From Azospirillum oleiclasticum (GTDB lineage Bacteria > Pseudomonadota > Alphaproteobacteria > Azospirillales > Azospirillaceae): a stretch of 64,000 bases of DNA. Below, piece by piece: positions 37,509 to 46,860 of the stretch. The stretch lies in the NCBI RefSeq assembly GCF_013423485.1, contig NZ_JABFFR010000001.1:186001-250000 (forward strand), read 5' to 3'. How positions within the stretch are numbered: the first letter of the stretch is position 1; every line of letters starts with the position of its first letter. Below the pieces are notes generated by a model that worked only from the letters and a program-made list of their open reading frames with translations, was not told the DNA's origin and made no database searches. Both the position numbers and the translations under genes were made by a program.

Positions 37509-38524
37509 GGGGTGGTCCCCAGCGCCGCCGTCATGGCGGCCAATATCCCGTCGTCGACCCCGACCCGCTGGGCGATCACTGGTTGGTCGACGGCCAGCTT
37601 GGCACGCACGCGGTGGCTTTCGGCCTGGTCGATGGTGATGACGCGGACGCCGGCGGCGATCGCCCGCTCCCTCGCCTTCACCTGGCTCTCCCGGGTCAGG
37701 GCCCGGGCGTCCTCCACCCCCGCTTCCCACGCTGTCCGCAGGTCGGCGCGCGTCGCCCCGTCGAGCGACCGCCAGAAATAACCCGACACCAGCGGCACAT
37801 ACATGGAATAGCTCTGGCGGTCCTCCAGCGCGTAGCGGATGCCGCTCTGCCAGAGGCCGGCGCTGTCGAGCGACGCGAAGGTGGTGATCAGTCCATCCAC
37901 GCGCCCGTCGGACAGTGCGAAGGGCAGGTCGGTCCAGGCGATCGGCACCGGTTCCGCCCCGAGCGCCGACAGGCGCCACGCATTGGCGATCCCGCCCGGC
38001 GAACGCATGCGCAGGCCCTTGAGGCTGCCGACACCCTCGATCGGCTGGCGCAGGGTGAAGCTGTGCACGAAGCCGAGCCCGACCCAGCGGCCGAGAACGA
38101 CGGCGCCGAGGCTCCGTTCCAGTTCACGGTTCATCAGGTCCAGCACCGGGCTGTCGTCGATGCGCTGAACCTGCTCCTCCGTCCGCCCGTAGAGGACGGG
38201 GAGCATGAAGACGCCGACCCCGGGCGCCTGACGGTCGAGCTGCCAGGTTCCCGCCACCGCCATGGCGACCTTGCCCTGGGCGAGCGCCGACAGCACGTCG
38301 CGGTCACGGTAGAGCGTGCCGTCGTTGCGGAAATCCACATCGACGCGGCCGGCGCAGCAGGCGCGCACCCGGTCCACGAAGCGCTGCACGATGATGGTCT
38401 GCACATGCTCGGGGCCGTTCTCGGTGGAGATCAGCAGCAGCGGACGGGCAGTCGCGGACAGTGGTCCGCAGCACAGCAACAACGTCACGAGAGCAAGGCA
38501 ACGGAGCAAGGACGGACACCCCAT
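37505..38524 (-). CDS. DctP-like TRAP solute-binding protein without transporter
   Basis: A 339-residue periplasmic binding protein of the DctP family with signal peptide (hydrophobic ~8-22, cleavage after TA). Landmarks are the early beta strand LLLISTENGPEHVQ, VAGTWQLDRQAPGVGVFMLP, the motif LKGLRMRSPGGIANAWRLSALGAEPVPI (the DctP ligand-carboxylate Arg region) and WQSGIRYALEDRQSYSMYVPLVSGYFW. No DctQ or DctM genes are nearby. The 4-base overlap with a kinase gene suggests it acts as a ligand receptor for signalling rather than for import. Confidence 0.88.
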   Translation of the reverse strand: MGCPSLLRCLALVTLLLCCGPLSATARPLLLISTENGPEHVQTIIVQRFVDRVRACCAGRVDVDFRNDGTLYRDRDVLSALAQGKVAMAVAGTWQLDRQAPGVGVFMLPVLYGRTEEQVQRIDDSPVLDLMNRELERSLGAVVLGRWVGLGFVHSFTLRQPIEGVGSLKGLRMRSPGGIANAWRLSALGAEPVPIAWTDLPFALSDGRVDGLITTFASLDSAGLWQSGIRYALEDRQSYSMYVPLVSGYFWRSLDGATRADLRTAWEAGVEDARALTRESQVKARERAIAAGVRVITIDQAESHRVRAKLAVDQPVIAQRVGVDDGILAAMTAALGTTP

Positions 38525-38586
38525 GGCAACGTGTCGTACCCTAATCGATCGGGCGGATATATGCCATGCGTCATGTTGCGAAGCGA

Positions 38587-38618
38587 GGCCGGACCTAGCC
38601 CCCTCGCAAGGTCCGGCC
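38587..38618. terminator. Stem-loop between chemoreceptor and DctP-like genes
   Basis: GGCCGGACCT (38587-38596) pairs perfectly with AGGTCCGGCC (38609-38618), 12-nt loop, 27 nt after the chemoreceptor stop. No U-tract follows on the minus strand, so it may be a partial terminator, an mRNA-stabilising structure or an attenuator between two pairs of genes. Confidence 0.4.
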
Positions 38619-38644
38619 GATGGTCCGGCGTGCCGGCTGAGGGC

Positions 38645-40333
38645 TCAGGCGGCACGGATCCCTTCCATGAAGCGGTCGACCTCGCCGCGCAACGCATCCG
38701 ATTCCCGTGACAGCTGACCCGCCGCACCGAGGACGAGCCGCGCGGCGTCTCCGGTCCGGCCGGCGGCCGCGTTGACCTGGGCGACGTTCGCCGACACCTG
38801 TTCCGTGCCTTGCGCCGCACCATGGACGTTCCGCGCGATCTCCTGGGTCGCGGCCGTCTGCTCCTCCACGGCGGCGGCGATGGCCGTCGAGATGTCGTTG
38901 ATCGACAGGATGGTTTCGCCGATCCGCCGGATCGCGCCGACCACGCCGCTGGTCGCCTGCTGCATGGCGTTGACCTGGGCGGCGATGTCGTCGGTGGCCC
39001 TGGCGGTCTGCCCGGCCAGCCCCTTCACCTCGCCGGCGACCACGGCGAAGCCCTTGCCCGCCTCGCCGGCGCGCGCCGCCTCGATGGTGGCGTTCAGCGC
39101 CAGCAGGTTGGTCTGCGACGCGATCTGGTTGATCAGGCCGACCACCTCGCCGATGCGGGCGGCGGCATCGTTCAGTCCGCGCACCTCGCGGTCGGTCTCC
39201 TCCGCCTCGCGCACGGCGCGGGCGGTGATGGCGTTGGACTTGGCGACCTGCGAGGCGATCTCCTGCAGGGTCGCGGACATCTCCTCGGTCGCGGTCGCGA
39301 CGGTCTGCACATTGGCGGTGGTCTGTTCGGCGGCGGTGGCGGAGGCCAACGCCTGGCTCCGGGTCTGCTCGGCGACCGACGCCATGGCGCTGGCGGTGCC
39401 GTTCAGCTCGCGGGCGGAGGACTCGACGGTGGAGAGGGCGCGCGTCACCTCGGCCTGGAAGCGGCGCAGCAGGCCGTCCAGGTTCTCGGCCCGTCGCGTT
39501 TTCGCCGCGTGCTCCGCCGCCTGCTCGGCGGCGAGCCGGTCGGCCTCGATGGCGTTGCGGCGGAAAACCTCCACGGCATCGGCCATCGTGCCGATCTCGT
39601 CGCCGCGCCCCAGCGCATCGACGGTGACATCCCGGTCGCCACCGGCCAGACGCTTCATCAGGACGGTCATGCCGTTGATCGGCACGGCGATTCCACGCGT
39701 CGCGAGGACGGCGAGCGCCACCGTCAGCAAGAGGCAGACGGGCAGCCCGATCTCGATCACCAGGAACGCCGTCCTGATTGCGGACTGCTCCTCGACAATC
39801 AGCTGTTCCAGGCGGTGCTTGTCGGCAGCGACCAGGCGGTCGGCGGTGGCATGCATTTCATCCACGATCCGCTTGCCCAGGCCGGCCGCTTCCAGCATGC
39901 GGGCCTCCTCCACCGTATCGGGGTGCCGCATGAGGCGGATTTGCCGATCCGCGACCTCGGTGCGGTAGCGCCCCGCGAGCGTGATGAGAGCCTCCGTGGC
40001 TCGGCGGAACTCGGCATCGCCGTCATCGAAGGCCCGCAGCTTCTCCGACGTTTCGGCCAACCCCTGCACGCCCTCCTTGAAGGGGGCGAGAAAGACCGGA
40101 TCGCCGCTGATCAGGAAGCCGCGCACGCCGGTCTGCTGCTCCACCAGCTGGGTGGCCAGGGTCTCGACGAGATCGATCCTGTGCAACGTCGCCTCGGTGG
40201 CGATGACCTGCGACCGTATGGAGTCCATCTTGACGTAGGCAACGGCGGCGATGGTCACGGTGCACAGGAACATCAGGGTGAAGGCCGCGGCCATCTTGCG
40301 GCCGATGGGGAGGTCGTCGATGAGTTTCAGCAT
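38645..40333 (-). CDS. Methyl-accepting chemotaxis protein with CHASE3 sensor
   Basis: A 562-residue inner-membrane chemoreceptor. TM1 (~14-36), a periplasmic helical CHASE3 domain ([22 protein letters not shown] is diagnostic), TM2 (~185-208), HAMP (~210-262) and a signalling domain with [20 protein letters not shown] at the tip. Of two ATGs the second (40333) has GAGG at 8 nt. It lies 26 nt downstream of the PDC-sensor gene and so probably shares its sigma-54-like promoter. The secreted PDC protein may present the ligand to this receptor; that is inference. Confidence 0.92.
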   Translation of the reverse strand: MLKLIDDLPIGRKMAAAFTLMFLCTVTIAAVAYVKMDSIRSQVIATEATLHRIDLVETLATQLVEQQTGVRGFLISGDPVFLAPFKEGVQGLAETSEKLRAFDDGDAEFRRATEALITLAGRYRTEVADRQIRLMRHPDTVEEARMLEAAGLGKRIVDEMHATADRLVAADKHRLEQLIVEEQSAIRTAFLVIEIGLPVCLLLTVALAVLATRGIAVPINGMTVLMKRLAGGDRDVTVDALGRGDEIGTMADAVEVFRRNAIEADRLAAEQAAEHAAKTRRAENLDGLLRRFQAEVTRALSTVESSARELNGTASAMASVAEQTRSQALASATAAEQTTANVQTVATATEEMSATLQEIASQVAKSNAITARAVREAEETDREVRGLNDAAARIGEVVGLINQIASQTNLLALNATIEAARAGEAGKGFAVVAGEVKGLAGQTARATDDIAAQVNAMQQATSGVVGAIRRIGETILSINDISTAIAAAVEEQTAATQEIARNVHGAAQGTEQVSANVAQVNAAAGRTGDAARLVLGAAGQLSRESDALRGEVDRFMEGIRAA

Positions 40334-40359
40334 GGTCATGTCCTCGTCTTCACCCTGTG

Positions 40360-40977
40360 TCAGCCGGCCGTCCGGTGGGCGGTGCGCCGGGCGAGTTCGT
40401 CGAGATCGACCTCCATGGTGGCGGCACCGATCGGCTTGCGCGTGTCGGGATCGAGGATCGTGAAGTCGATCTGCTGGCGGCGGGAGCCGGTCTTCCCGTC
40501 GATCTCGACCTTGGACACGTTCACCGCGTCCGGGCCGATCAGGAAGGTCTTCTGGTACTTCGCCTCGTCACCCTGCCAATAGTCGGTGGTCAGGCTGCTC
40601 TGGCCGACATTCAGGCCGACGTTGTCGGTCACGAACACCTCGGAGAAGAGCCCCTGGCTCTCCGCTTTGATGCGGACCAGGTAGGCGGAGAAGGGGCTGC
40701 CCATGAGCTGCGCGATGAGCGGCTGGTCGCCGGACTTGGTCTCCGCCCGCCACTGCTTGTCGAGCCGGTCGATGGTGGCCTGATCGATGGTGGCATGGCG
40801 CTCGTTCTGCGCACGGATCGCGATGATCGCGACGGGCTTCTCCAGCATCCGCCGCATCTCGGGCAGAAGCGCCAGGGCCGGGCTGTCCTCGGCGACCGCC
40901 GCCGCGGGCAACAGGGCCAGCCCGAACGCCGCGCCGACGCGCGAGGCGCGGTGGACCCATTTCTCCAATCGCTTCAT
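40360..40977 (-). CDS. Secreted PDC/Cache sensor-domain protein
   Basis: A 205-residue periplasmic protein with signal peptide (residues 1-29, cleavage after AVA). The mature part is a free-standing PDC (Cache-like) domain: [22 protein letters not shown] is the typical ligand-pocket edge, followed by a beta-rich C-terminus. Such domains normally form the extracytoplasmic part of receptors; here it is separate and encoded just before a chemoreceptor. GGAGAG precedes the ATG. A sigma-54-like promoter (41041-41056) lies ~65 nt upstream. Confidence 0.88.
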   Translation of the reverse strand: MKRLEKWVHRASRVGAAFGLALLPAAAVAEDSPALALLPEMRRMLEKPVAIIAIRAQNERHATIDQATIDRLDKQWRAETKSGDQPLIAQLMGSPFSAYLVRIKAESQGLFSEVFVTDNVGLNVGQSSLTTDYWQGDEAKYQKTFLIGPDAVNVSKVEIDGKTGSRRQQIDFTILDPDTRKPIGAATMEVDLDELARRTAHRTAG

Positions 40978-41040
40978 GGCTCTCTCCGTCGCATCCGGTG
41001 GGCCGACGCGTTGCCTTGCGGGCCCAGCCGAAGGGATGAG

Positions 41041-41056
41041 TGCAAGCGGGGTGCCA
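41041..41056 (-). promoter_or_regulatory. Sigma-54-like promoter for the PDC-sensor/chemoreceptor operon
   Basis: Minus strand TGGCACCCCGCTTGCA matches TGGCACG-N4-TTGCA at all but one position, with exact GG-N10-GC spacing. Transcription would start ~52 nt before the ATG at 40977. Confidence 0.6.
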
Positions 41057-41090
41057 GTTCTCCTTTATCGAGTATCCTGCAGGTGGATAT

Positions 41091-41109
41091 GCAATCGGAA
41101 ACCGATTGC
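41091..41109. promoter_or_regulatory. 19-bp palindrome, candidate activator site
   Basis: GCAATCGGAAACCGATTGC is a perfect 8-bp inverted repeat around AAA. Its centre is ~70 bp upstream of the leftward predicted start and ~260 bp upstream of the rightward one, distances usual for enhancer-binding proteins of sigma-54 promoters. The half-site TGCAATCG also resembles LacI-family operators, so the binding protein is open. Confidence 0.5.
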
Positions 41110-41332
41110 GTGCGGGCAATCGACGCTGGCCCGGTATAGGTTCCGGATCGTCGCTCCGACGACGACAGCACTCGTCCGGCCGGTGTTTCGGGCTCCCGCG
41201 TTTCGCCATTCGGGACCGCACGGACGCCCGGAATTTCCCGTTTTGCAAGGCCGCAGTTGCAGAATGCGAAATTTGGCCGCAACGGCACCGAACGTTTCCG
41301 CGAGGAATCAATGGTTTCTCAACGCACGCGGG

Positions 41333-41348
41333 TGGCGCGCCGCTTGCT
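41333..41348 (+). promoter_or_regulatory. Sigma-54-like promoter for the Mop-fold/double-kinase operon
   Basis: TGGCGCGCCGCTTGCT has the GG-N10-GC spacing and TTGCT -12 element of RpoN promoters; only the A of TGGCACG is changed. Predicted start ~70 nt upstream of the ATG at 41430. Confidence 0.55.
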
Positions 41349-41429
41349 TGAATCCTGGACCGCGCTGAAACCGGCGCGACGTGGACGACACCGGTCCATG
41401 GCCTTCCATTCTCGCGAGGTGACGCGTCC

Positions 41430-41954
41430 ATGCGCTTCCTGGGACACTCGACCGGCGCACTTACCCGGTGGTTCGCCGGATTCATGTTGTTGTTGGCCCT
41501 GTCCATGGGCGCACCGCCCCCGGCACGCGCGGCGGGGGAACCGGTGATCCTGACGGTGACGGGCCTGATCGGCGACGGCCGTGCGGGCGGTGTCGATTTC
41601 ACCCGTGCGGATCTTGAAGCGCTGGGCGTGACCACCATCGAAACCGCCACCCCCTGGCACGAAGGGCGGCCGAAATTCGAAGGCGTGCTCCTCAGCCGCC
41701 TTCTGGCGAAGGTCGGCGCCAACGGGAAGACGTTGAAGGTGTCGGCGCTCAACGACTACGCCGCCGAACTGCCGGTCGAGGATGCCGGCCAGTACGGCCC
41801 GATCCTCGCCTTCCGCCAGAACGGGGAGGCGTTGACGATCCGCAGCAAGGGGCCGCTGTTCGTGATCTATCCGTTCGACCGCATTCCGGAGCTCCGGAAC
41901 GAGGCGATCTACACACGCTCGGTCTGGCAGGTCCGCCGCATCGAGGTGAAATGA
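41430..41954 (+). CDS. Secreted molybdopterin-oxidoreductase-fold protein without cofactor Cys (copy 1)
   Basis: A 174-residue periplasmic protein with signal peptide (hydrophobic ~14-27, cleavage after ARA). The mature part follows the oxidoreductase molybdopterin-binding (SUOX/YedY-like) fold family: ILTVTGLIG, FTRADLEALGV, ATPWHEGRPKFEGVLLSRLL, ALNDYAAELP and a final PLFVIYPFD...WQVRRIEV. It contains no cysteine, so the usual Cys ligand to molybdenum is missing and it is probably not an enzyme. Small proteins of this kind sit beside membrane signalling proteins. Paralogous to the next gene, 31 nt downstream. Confidence 0.85.
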   Translation: MRFLGHSTGALTRWFAGFMLLLALSMGAPPPARAAGEPVILTVTGLIGDGRAGGVDFTRADLEALGVTTIETATPWHEGRPKFEGVLLSRLLAKVGANGKTLKVSALNDYAAELPVEDAGQYGPILAFRQNGEALTIRSKGPLFVIYPFDRIPELRNEAIYTRSVWQVRRIEVK

Positions 41955-41985
41955 CGGACCGGCCGGGGGGGAGCGCTCCAAAGCG

Positions 41986-42489
41986 ATGAGCATGACACCC
42001 GCAAGCGTCCTCGCCCTGACAGCCGTTCTCGCCGGCCTGCTGGGTGCGCCTATTCCGGCATCGGCCGCGGAGCCTTCGGGTCGCGGGATGCTGATCGTCA
42101 CCGGCGCGACCGACCGTGGACCGGAGGTGCGCCTGGCACCGTCGGACCTGGAGGCCGCGGGCGTGACGGCGATCGTCACCGCCACACCCTGGAGCGTGCC
42201 GGCCTCGCGCTTCGAAGGGCCGCGGCTCGACGCGCTGCTGACCGCGCTCGGCGCGCGCGGCGGCGAGGTCGTGCTGTCCGCCCTTGACGGCTACAGCGTG
42301 ACGCTGCCGAGGGGTCTCCTGGAACGCTACGGCGCCATCCTGGCGATGCGTCAGGATGGACGCCCGCTGTCGGTGCGCGACCGTGGTCCTTACTGGCTGA
42401 TGTTCCCCTTCGACGATCACGCCGAGCTGCGCAACGACCGTCACTACTATCAGGCGATCTGGCAGGTGAACCGGATCGAGGTCCGATGA
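41986..42489 (+). CDS. Secreted molybdopterin-oxidoreductase-fold protein without cofactor Cys (copy 2)
   Basis: A 167-residue paralogue of the preceding protein with its own signal peptide (cleavage after ASAA or ASA). Shared blocks are [57 protein letters not shown] and the ending [13 protein letters not shown]. It also lacks cysteine. ATG 41992 is an alternative start. The stop overlaps the ATG of the double kinase (ATGA), so it is translationally coupled to it; a periplasmic sensing subunit for the kinase is the natural reading. Confidence 0.85.
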   Translation: MSMTPASVLALTAVLAGLLGAPIPASAAEPSGRGMLIVTGATDRGPEVRLAPSDLEAAGVTAIVTATPWSVPASRFEGPRLDALLTALGARGGEVVLSALDGYSVTLPRGLLERYGAILAMRQDGRPLSVRDRGPYWLMFPFDDHAELRNDRHYYQAIWQVNRIEVR

Positions 42490-45400
42490 GACGGCCGCTT
42501 TTCAACGTCGGCGTCGCGCTGCTGGCGCTGGTGGCCCTGGCGCTGGTCGCCCTGGTGGCGGTTCGGCTGCTGGCCATCGTCGAGGAGGCGCGGCGCCATT
42601 CGTCCAAGGCGACCGAGAACACGGTCTGGGCCGCCTATCAGCTCCAGGCCGAGTTGTACCGGTTCCAGGGTGCGGTGATGGGATACGCCCTCGGTCGTGA
42701 CACCGCCGACGACGTGGCGCTCCGGTACGAGATCCTGCTCAGCCGCTTTCCGACCCTGGAGAGCGGCGAGGTGGGCGAGATCGTGAAGGACAGTGCGGAC
42801 GCGGTGCTGGCGCTGCGGGCGGTGGACGCCGCGGTGCGGGGGTGGGAGCCGGAGGTCGGCGACGAAGCGCGGCTCGCCGCGGCGGTCGCGGGCGGCCTGC
42901 TCGATGGTATCGAAGCCGTCGGGCGAGACGCGCAGCGCTTCATCCTCGACGTTCTGCGCACCACCAGCGACCGGGTGGTCGCCGACCGCAGCGACCTGGT
43001 GGAGGGTTTCGCCGGGTTCAAGTGGCTGATCACCGCGTTGGTGGTGAGCTTCGCGCTGCTCTTCGCGGCCCTCACCCGGCTGTTGCTGCGCGAAGCCCGC
43101 TCCCGCCGGGCGCTGGAGGACCTGACCGAAAGCCTGCACCGCGCCCGCAACGCGGCGGAGGCGGCCAACCGCGCCAAGTCGGACTTCCTTGCGACCGTCA
43201 GCCATGAGCTGCGCACGCCGCTCAACGGGGTGATCGGCATGACCGGGCTGCTGCTCGACACGCCGCTCGATCCGCCGCAGCGCCGCTTCGCGGACACGGT
43301 GCTGCGCTCGGCCGAGGCGCTCGACCGGATCATCTCCGACATCCTCGACTTCTCGCGCATCGACGGTGAGTCGGGGCACGCCAGCCGGGGGCCCTTCGTG
43401 CCGGCGGTTCTCGCCCGGTCGGTGGCGGACACCTTCCGCGACCAAGCCGGGCACAAGAGGCTGGCCCTGACGGTGACGGCCGACGTCACCGCGGAGACGA
43501 CGGTGATCGGCGACGAGGGGCGGCTGCGGCGGGTTCTCGAGAATCTGGTCTCCAACGCCGTGAAGTTCACCGATGCGGGGCGGATCGACATCACCGTCGG
43601 GCGGGCTCCGGGCGTCGAGCCGGCGCACCCGCTGCTGCGCTTCGGGGTGAGCGACACCGGCATCGGCATCCGTGCGGAGGACCGCGAGCGGCTGTTCGGC
43701 GCCTTCAGCCAGATCGACCAGTCCAGCACCCGCCGCTACGGCGGCACCGGCCTTGGGCTGGCCATCGCACAGCGGCTCGTCCAGGTCATGGGCGGCTCGA
43801 TCGGTGTGGAGAGCGAGCCGGGGCGGGGAAGCAGCTTCCTCGTCGATCTCCCGCTGCAGCCGGCCGAAGGAGCGGAATCGGCGGCATCCGACCAGGACCG
43901 GCCGCCCGCCGGCGGCCTGAGCGTGCTGGTGGCCGAGCCGAAAGCCCTGGAACGCCGGCTGGCCGAGGAGCTGTTGCGCCGCAAGGGCCATCGGGTGGAG
44001 ACGGTTCCGGATCGGGACGCGCTGACGGCGGCGCTTGCCGCCCGGAACTTCGACGTCGTGTTCGCCGATGTCGGCCTGTTCGACGGCGGCGGTCACGGCG
44101 TGGCGGGGACACTGCCGCCGGGAGCGTCGGCACCCCTGCCGGCTTTCATCGCGCTGGTCGGCAGCGGCGGCCCGACGTCGGTCGAGTGCCGGCGCATGGG
44201 ATTTTCCGCCCGCGTCACCAAGCCGTTCGTCGCCGAAGCCCTGACCGATGCGGTCGCGCTGTTCGCCGCGACCGCCGCCGCGGCCTTCCCGGACGAGGGG
44301 CCGGCGCCGACCGGACCGGAGCAGCGCCACCCGGACGAGCCGGCGACCACGGAGACCGGCGTGGGCGAACCGCCGCCCGCTCTCACCGCCCTTCCCATGG
44401 AGGCCAGCATGGCACGGCCCAGCATCGCCATCATCGTTGCCGCTGGGGGCCTTCTGCTGACCGCGCTCGTCTATGGGGCGACGGTGCTGGCGATCGGCAA
44501 GGTCGCGCGCGAGACGACGGCGGAGGCGACTCTGGCCGGCAACCGGACGGTCGCCCTGAGCTTCGCGAACACCGTGTGGCCGCGCGTCGCGTCGCTGCTG
44601 TCCCGGCCTGCGGATGGGGCGCTGGACACGTCGGGGCGGCGGTCGGAGATCGCGCAGGCCGATGCCATCGTCGCGGCCTTCGTGGCGGGAACCGACATTC
44701 TGAAGGTCAAGGTCTACGATACGGACGGCACGACGCTCTATTCGACCACCAGCGCGCAGATCGGCGAGCCGCAGGCGGCGAATCCCGGCGTCCGCATGGC
44801 GCTGTCCGGCACCGGGACCGGGCAGCTCATCCACCGCGACTGGATGCAGAGCTTCGATGGCGAGGTGTTCGGGCGCGACGTGGTGTCGAGCTACGTCCCG
44901 GTGATGGATGGCGGACGGGTGCTGGCCGTGGTCGAAATCTACACCGACCGCACCGATGTGCTGGACCGGACGGAGGCGCTGGTCGACCGTATCGCCCTGC
45001 TCCTGATCCCGGTGTTCGCGGCCGTGTACGGGCTGCTGCTGGCGGTCCTGCGGCGCATCGAGCGTGCCGCCCGTCACCAGCATGCGGAACTTGCGGCGGC
45101 CAACCGGGACCTCGGCGCCCGGCTGGCCGGGAACGTCGCGGCGCGCGAGCGGGCCGAGGCCGCGGACGAGGCGAAATCGCGCTTCCTCGCCACCGTCAGC
45201 CATGAGATCCGCACCCCGATGAACGGCGTCATCGGCATGGTCGACCTGCTGCTCGACAGCCGGCTGACTCCCGACCAGCGGGAGCGTGCGGTCGCCATCG
45301 GCGATTCGGCGCGGGCGCTGGTCGACCTGATCGACGACATCCTCGATCTGGCGCGTATGCAGCAGGTCGGCATCACACTGCGCCCGTCGCGGGTGGATCT

Positions 45401-46856
45401 CGGGGCATTGGTCGGCAACGTCGTGGATTGCCAGGCGCCGCTTGCCGCGGCCAAGGGGCTGCGGCTGGTGCGCCGCATCGCCGACGATCTTCCGCCGGCG
45501 GTCGACGCGGACGCCGGACGTCTCCGTCAGGTTCTGACGAACCTCGTCGGCAACGCCGTGAAATACACCGACACCGGCGACGTACAGGTCTCGTTGCACC
45601 GCTCCGGTGACGCCGGCCGCTTCCGCTTCGAGGTGCGCGACACCGGCATCGGCATCGCGCCGGACGAACAGGCCCGGCTGTTCCAGCCCTTCAGCCAGGT
45701 CGGGCGTGACGCCGGACGGCGCGGCAGCACCGGTCTGGGGCTCGCCATCTGCCGCCGGCTGGTCGAGGCGATGGGCGGCGCGATCGGCGTGGACAGCAGC
45801 CCCGGCCGGGGCAGCACCTTCTGGTTCGAGCTGCCGCTCGCCGCCGCCCCCGCCGCACGGGCGCCCGAGCCGGTCGCGGAGCCGGGCCCGGCCGTGGCAA
45901 CGCCGCCCGCCGCCGGCCCGCGGCGGTCGCTGCGCATGCTGGTGGTCGACGACAACCTGATCAACCAGCAGGTCGCGCAGGGACTGCTCATCATGCTGGG
46001 GCACAGCGTCGATGTCGTCTCCGGCGGGCGGGAGGCGGTGGAGGCGGTCGCCGCGGGTGAGCACGACATCGTCTTCATGGACATGCAGATGCCGGACATG
46101 GACGGGCTGGAGGCCACGCGGGCGATCCGCCGGCTCGGCGGGCCGCGGGCGGCGGTTCCGGTCATCGCCATGACCGCCAACGCCATGGCCGACGATGTCG
46201 AACGCTGCTTCGCCGCCGGCATGAACGCCCACGTCGCCAAGCCGGTGTCGCGCGCGGCGCTGCTGAAGGCCATCGCCTCGGTCGCCCCGCCGCCGGAACC
46301 GGACGCCAAACCGGCGGCGGAACCGGCGGCGGACATCCCGCCGCCGGAACCGGACGCCAAACCGGCGGCGGAACCGGCGGCGGACATCCCGCCGCCGGAA
46401 CCGGACGCCAAACCGGCGGCGGAACCGGCGGCGGACATCCCGCCGCCGGAACCGGACGCCAAACCGGCGGCGGAACCGGCAACGGACATCCCGCCGCCGG
46501 ATGGCAAGGTGATGGACGGCGAGCAGGTGCGCGAACTCATCGAGATGATCGGCCAGGACCGGCTGCGCTCCATGGTCGAGGTCTTCTTCAACGACGCGGA
46601 CCGCCGGGTGCCCGACCTGCTCGCCAGCCTGGGCGAGGGCGACCAACCGCCGGAAGCCGCCCTTCAGAAGGCGGACAGCATCGCCCACCGGCTGAAAGGC
46701 GCGTCGGGCGCGCTGGGTCTGTCCGCACTGAGCGCCGCCTTCGAGGAGATCCGCCGCGGCATCGCCGAGGAGGATGGGGATGCCCTGCGGCGGACCGCCG
46801 CTGGTCTTCCCGAACAGCTTGCCGAGGCCCGCAGGGCCATGACCCGTGTCGCGTGA
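42486..46856 (+). CDS. Tandem double hybrid histidine kinase (two complete kinases in one chain)
   Basis: A 1456-residue protein. Module 1: TM 7-31, short periplasmic helical domain, TM 180-200, HisKA with SHELRTPLN (His240), HATPase (N-box ~353-360, YGGTGLGLA ~418), then a receiver-like domain (478-593) with Asp528 and Lys579 but without the acidic pair. Module 2: TM 646-670, Cache-like periplasmic domain (~672-830), TM ~836-855, HisKA (His906), HATPase (~1010-1120; GSTGLGLA), intact receiver (VVDDN, Asp1199), a Pro/Ala repeat linker (1268-1335) and Hpt (AHRLKGASG, His1401). It looks like a fusion of two adjacent kinase genes. The output is probably the HD-GYP protein encoded next. Confidence 0.92.
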   Translation: MRRPLFNVGVALLALVALALVALVAVRLLAIVEEARRHSSKATENTVWAAYQLQAELYRFQGAVMGYALGRDTADDVALRYEILLSRFPTLESGEVGEIVKDSADAVLALRAVDAAVRGWEPEVGDEARLAAAVAGGLLDGIEAVGRDAQRFILDVLRTTSDRVVADRSDLVEGFAGFKWLITALVVSFALLFAALTRLLLREARSRRALEDLTESLHRARNAAEAANRAKSDFLATVSHELRTPLNGVIGMTGLLLDTPLDPPQRRFADTVLRSAEALDRIISDILDFSRIDGESGHASRGPFVPAVLARSVADTFRDQAGHKRLALTVTADVTAETTVIGDEGRLRRVLENLVSNAVKFTDAGRIDITVGRAPGVEPAHPLLRFGVSDTGIGIRAEDRERLFGAFSQIDQSSTRRYGGTGLGLAIAQRLVQVMGGSIGVESEPGRGSSFLVDLPLQPAEGAESAASDQDRPPAGGLSVLVAEPKALERRLAEELLRRKGHRVETVPDRDALTAALAARNFDVVFADVGLFDGGGHGVAGTLPPGASAPLPAFIALVGSGGPTSVECRRMGFSARVTKPFVAEALTDAVALFAATAAAAFPDEGPAPTGPEQRHPDEPATTETGVGEPPPALTALPMEASMARPSIAIIVAAGGLLLTALVYGATVLAIGKVARETTAEATLAGNRTVALSFANTVWPRVASLLSRPADGALDTSGRRSEIAQADAIVAAFVAGTDILKVKVYDTDGTTLYSTTSAQIGEPQAANPGVRMALSGTGTGQLIHRDWMQSFDGEVFGRDVVSSYVPVMDGGRVLAVVEIYTDRTDVLDRTEALVDRIALLLIPVFAAVYGLLLAVLRRIERAARHQHAELAAANRDLGARLAGNVAARERAEAADEAKSRFLATVSHEIRTPMNGVIGMVDLLLDSRLTPDQRERAVAIGDSARALVDLIDDILDLARMQQVGITLRPSRVDLGALVGNVVDCQAPLAAAKGLRLVRRIADDLPPAVDADAGRLRQVLTNLVGNAVKYTDTGDVQVSLHRSGDAGRFRFEVRDTGIGIAPDEQARLFQPFSQVGRDAGRRGSTGLGLAICRRLVEAMGGAIGVDSSPGRGSTFWFELPLAAAPAARAPEPVAEPGPAVATPPAAGPRRSLRMLVVDDNLINQQVAQGLLIMLGHSVDVVSGGREAVEAVAAGEHDIVFMDMQMPDMDGLEATRAIRRLGGPRAAVPVIAMTANAMADDVERCFAAGMNAHVAKPVSRAALLKAIASVAPPPEPDAKPAAEPAADIPPPEPDAKPAAEPAADIPPPEPDAKPAAEPAADIPPPEPDAKPAAEPATDIPPPDGKVMDGEQVRELIEMIGQDRLRSMVEVFFNDADRRVPDLLASLGEGDQPPEAALQKADSIAHRLKGASGALGLSALSAAFEEIRRGIAEEDGDALRRTAAGLPEQLAEARRAMTRVA
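44399..44411 (+). promoter_or_regulatory. Internal ribosome binding site and ATG at the junction of the two kinase modules
   Basis: GGAGG (44399-44403) stands 5 nt before an in-frame ATG (44409-44411) that encodes Met642, directly ahead of the first transmembrane helix of module 2. Starting there would give a self-contained 815-residue hybrid kinase. This is either a relic of a once separate gene or an active second start. Confidence 0.5.
46287..46490 (+). repeat. Four tandem copies of a 51-nt in-frame repeat
   Basis: Copies run 46287-46337, 46338-46388, 46389-46439 and 46440-46490, each encoding [17 protein letters not shown]; copies 1-3 are identical and copy 4 has one change (ATDI). A truncated fifth unit (PPP) follows. 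The repeat builds a flexible Pro-rich linker between receiver and Hpt. Identity at the DNA level suggests recent slippage expansion, and copy number may vary between strains. Confidence 0.95.
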
Positions 46857-46860
46857 GGAA

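Larger units (their letters stand above)
40978..41429. promoter_or_regulatory. 452-nt divergent regulatory region
   Basis: No credible coding sequence; short frames here lack ribosome sites and family features. The region separates two divergent signalling operons and holds a leftward sigma-54-like promoter (41041-41056), a 19-bp palindrome (41091-41109) and a rightward sigma-54-like promoter (41333-41348). Its base composition is visibly less GC-rich than the flanking genes. Expected to carry upstream activator sites for one or more enhancer-binding proteins. Confidence 0.6.

Noticed and set aside
40974..41368. Short frames in the divergent regulatory region
   Set aside because: No ribosome sites or family features; they cover two sigma-54-like promoters and a palindrome, so the region is regulatory.
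46287..46490. Tandem repeats considered as CRISPR or a mobile element
   Set aside because: Repeats are contiguous with no spacers, in frame, and encode a Pro-rich linker between receiver and Hpt domains.
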